From assembly GCA_907165135.1 (NCBI GenBank), contig OU015568.1, positions 5,402,501 through 5,466,500 on the forward strand: a stretch of DNA of 64,000 bases, written 5' to 3'. Source of the DNA: Oikopleura dioica (lineage: Eukaryota > Chordata > Appendicularia > Copelata > Oikopleuridae). Within the stretch, counting starts at the first letter, position 1; every line of letters begins with the position of its first letter. The position numbers were made by a program, and so were the translations under genes. Shown here piece after piece: positions 62,003-64,000 of this stretch. Under the pieces are notes generated by a model. That model made no database searches, was not told the DNA's origin, and worked only from the letters and a program-made list of their open reading frames with translations.

Positions 62003-63140
62003 TCCAACTTCATATACAAGCAAGAAAGTATTTTTTAATTCTCAATTCTCGATATTCAAGTTGAAATTCGATTGGAATTGAGTTTGAATGTGAGTCTACA
62101 AATATCTACATGGATTTTGGGTTAGGGTTGTGCAATTCACAGGCATTTTTTGATCGATAGATATTTATTAATCCTCGATTCGATAATTGCGATCACTCTC
62201 ATCGTTGAAATAAATTGATGCTTTCTTGGAAAAATTCTTGCTAAAAATTGTTGATTGGTTAATTTTAATTGTTGAATTTAGAGGTTTCTGTGGCTCAAAA
62301 TCTCTTCCCTTTTGCAACAGTAATTTTCGCTGTTTACAATCAGATATGTGTGTAGAAGCTTGGTCTGGGGTGATAAGGACGTGTCGACGGAGTAGATAAG
62401 GGAATGGTAAGGTGATCCAAATCGTTGTCATCGAGTCCTAATGAGCTTGCGTTTTTTGCGAGTAATTATGATGTCGATGCGGCTTTTTATGGCAAAGACA
62501 GATAAGAAAAAAACAACGAAAGAGAAACAACGTTTTAGCAACTGCTTTCTATTACAAAGCTCAGTACTTTTAATTTTCTATTGGAAATGAGGTTTTTAGT
62601 ATTTCTTCATTTGAATAAATTTTTCAATCAAGAATTTTTTTCTTTCATTGAATAATTGATCCAATTTTGATTTGAAAATTTTTTGATAATAATTTATTAA
62701 AAAATTAGGGTTCAAAACAAGAATTCGAGATGACGATCAAGAAATAAACAACAAGTCAATAAGCCTTTAATGCGAATTCGAGCAACATTCAAGCGGCTCG
62801 GAAAATTCCTGAATAAAAGATCAACGCTGTTCCGAATGAGCTGGAACTGAAACTTTAAAATTTCATCGTCGTTGTAGACGACACATTTGCGGTGCCGAGA
62901 CGTCTTCGCGGCTTTTTTTTAACAAAATTAGCGAGGGTTGAGATTTAACCGCTTAATGAGCCGAGACGTTCCAGCGAACGGAAAATGAAAGATGTTCTTT
63001 TGGCCTAAATCAGTGGATTCATCAATAAGGGGGAAGAGGATGAAAATGGGGCTCTAGGAATCATAAATTTTATTTTAAGCTGGGGAAGGGGGTTCGCTCG
63101 CCTGCAATTGGCTGATGGCAAAATTCTGGCATCTGATTGG
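62003..63140. other. spacer without supported genes
   Basis: AT-rich. An 87-codon minus-strand frame (62,168-62,431) has no domain. GCCGAGACGT occurs twice (62,895 and 62,962) as a loose direct repeat. Confidence 0.35.
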
Positions 63141-63440
63141 GCAGGTGTCTAAAACCGACAGAAATATTTCGACAAATTTTGCATGGGCGGCTACTCGGCT
63201 GCTGATTGGCTAGTTTGCCGAATCCAGGCTTCCGATTGGTTAAAAATTTTCACGCAAAATTTGTCGAAGTTTTTTTGTCTGTTCAGGACATCTCCCCAAT
63301 CAGGAAATGATTTTGCATGGAAATTTTCAACCAATCAAAAGCCCGGATTCGGCAAACTGGCCAATCAGCAGCCGAGAAGCCGCCCACGCAAAATTTGTCG
63401 AATTTTATTTGTTGATTCCAGACACCATCCGCTCTGATTA
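63141..63440. mobile_element. two adjacent CCAATCAG-family foldbacks
   Basis: The first (63,141-63,300) has arms ACCGACAGAAATATTTCGAC and TCGAAGTTTTTTTGTCTG. The second begins at about 63,315 (TTGCATGGAAATTTTCAACC) and ends ATTCCAGACACCATCC. The inner parts are inverted copies of each other as well. Confidence 0.6.
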
Positions 63441-63517
63441 GCTGAAAAAGCCCTCAGATCCCCATCAGCTCTGAGGACTTTGGCTAAGCGTGTTTTTTAT
63501 TTAAACAAATTTCTCTG

Positions 63518-63865
63518 TTATGAAATTTCAGTTTCTGATTTATCATAGTAAAAGTCTTCTATCGTCGTCTTCCTAATTAATCCAATTTCCGTTCCGCCGC
63601 GATTGATGACTCTTTCTTCGTGCTCGCGTTTTTCAACATAACGTGGTTTGTTAGACACAACCAAAATTGATAACCATGTCATTTGTATTTTTGCTCTTAC
63701 CGAATTTTGAAGGTAACCAAGAAGATCTGTTTTGATAAGCCCCGAAAAATTGGATGACGATTTGAGAAGCAACCTGGATTTAGACCCATTTATAAAGGAG
63801 GATTTAAATAAGGGTGGAAGGGATTTGGAGGATAATTGATTACTGTATTTATTAAAAATTTGCAA
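63518..63865 (-). CDS. unidentified reading frame of 115 codons
   Basis: The C-terminal 45 residues look protein-like (KPRYVEKREHEERVINRGG, then IGLIRKTTIEDFYYD). The N-terminal half is Ser/Leu/Lys-rich and may be an artefact. A possible donor (GTAAGA) sits at about 63,703. No domain recognised. Confidence 0.3.
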   Translation of the reverse strand: MQIFNKYSNQLSSKSLPPLFKSSFINGSKSRLLLKSSSNFSGLIKTDLLGYLQNSVRAKIQMTWLSILVVSNKPRYVEKREHEERVINRGGTEIGLIRKTTIEDFYYDKSETEIS

Positions 63866-63892
63866 GGTTAAATTTAAAGTGAGGTTTAGGTT

Positions 63893-63935
63893 TTTTCGGC
63901 CCTGACTCAGGTTTCTTACACTGGTTATTGACCGA
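63893..63935. repeat. single AACCTGAGTCAGGG arm
   Basis: GGCCCTGACTCAGGTTTCTTACACTGG is one arm of the hairpin family; the other arm is not within the window. Confidence 0.5.
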
Positions 63936-64000
63936 ACTCTAAATTAAGAACCCTTCGTGGGCAATTTTTGACAAATCAAATTTCGGAATTTTTAAACTTT

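Noticed and set aside
1-64000. tRNA, rRNA or snRNA genes
   Set aside because: I looked for paired A/B-box-like sequences and acceptor stems by eye and found none that held together; a covariance-model scan would be needed to exclude them.

Overview
The window looks like nuclear DNA of a larvacean tunicate, most probably Oikopleura dioica. The conserved genes are animal type (puromycin-sensitive aminopeptidase, ZDHHC6 palmitoyltransferase, a 17-beta-hydroxysteroid-dehydrogenase-like reductase). They are packed closely, with introns often only 33-50 bases long, some of which need GC or GA donors. The window also carries Ty3/Gypsy-type LTR elements with envelope genes, like the Tor elements known from this animal. 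The species call is inference; nothing was searched.

Layout. 1-8,500: a broken and an intact copy of a Kelch-like gene and two neighbours that share a cytosolic CxxC module. 8,553-15,065: the three conserved enzymes. 15,549-20,660 (minus strand): a Cys-rich plus Kelch-like protein and a phospholipase-A2-like protein whose catalytic His-Asp pair is missing. 20,700-33,000: almost gene-free DNA full of foldback (MITE-like) repeats, with two small candidate secreted-protein genes. 33,034-46,657: LTR element 1 (plus strand, 256-base LTRs). 46,658-47,853: a second copy of the 1.2-kb stretch that also lies directly left of element 1. 47,854-49,784: foldback repeats. 49,790-61,010: LTR element 2 (minus strand, 215-base LTRs, 5-base target duplication). 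61,016-64,000: more foldback repeats.

The most striking result is in the retroelements. Both carry gag, pol and env and then, between env and the 3' LTR, a divergent pair of extra genes: one antisense to the element and one sense gene next to the 3' LTR. In element 1 the antisense gene has 11 exons; all but one of its ten junctions hold frame with GT-AG introns. Antisense introns cannot be spliced out of the element's genomic RNA, so they can survive retrotransposition. A perfect six-unit heat-shock element lies between the two genes of the pair. Nothing in the four accessory proteins is recognisable to me.

Many reading frames, in element 1 above all, break by single bases, several of them at homopolymer runs. 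The two copies of the 1.2-kb flank also differ, as far as I can see, only by homopolymer lengths. Residual sequencing error is therefore a serious alternative to true decay throughout the window. Exon models were made by eye from splice sites and frame.
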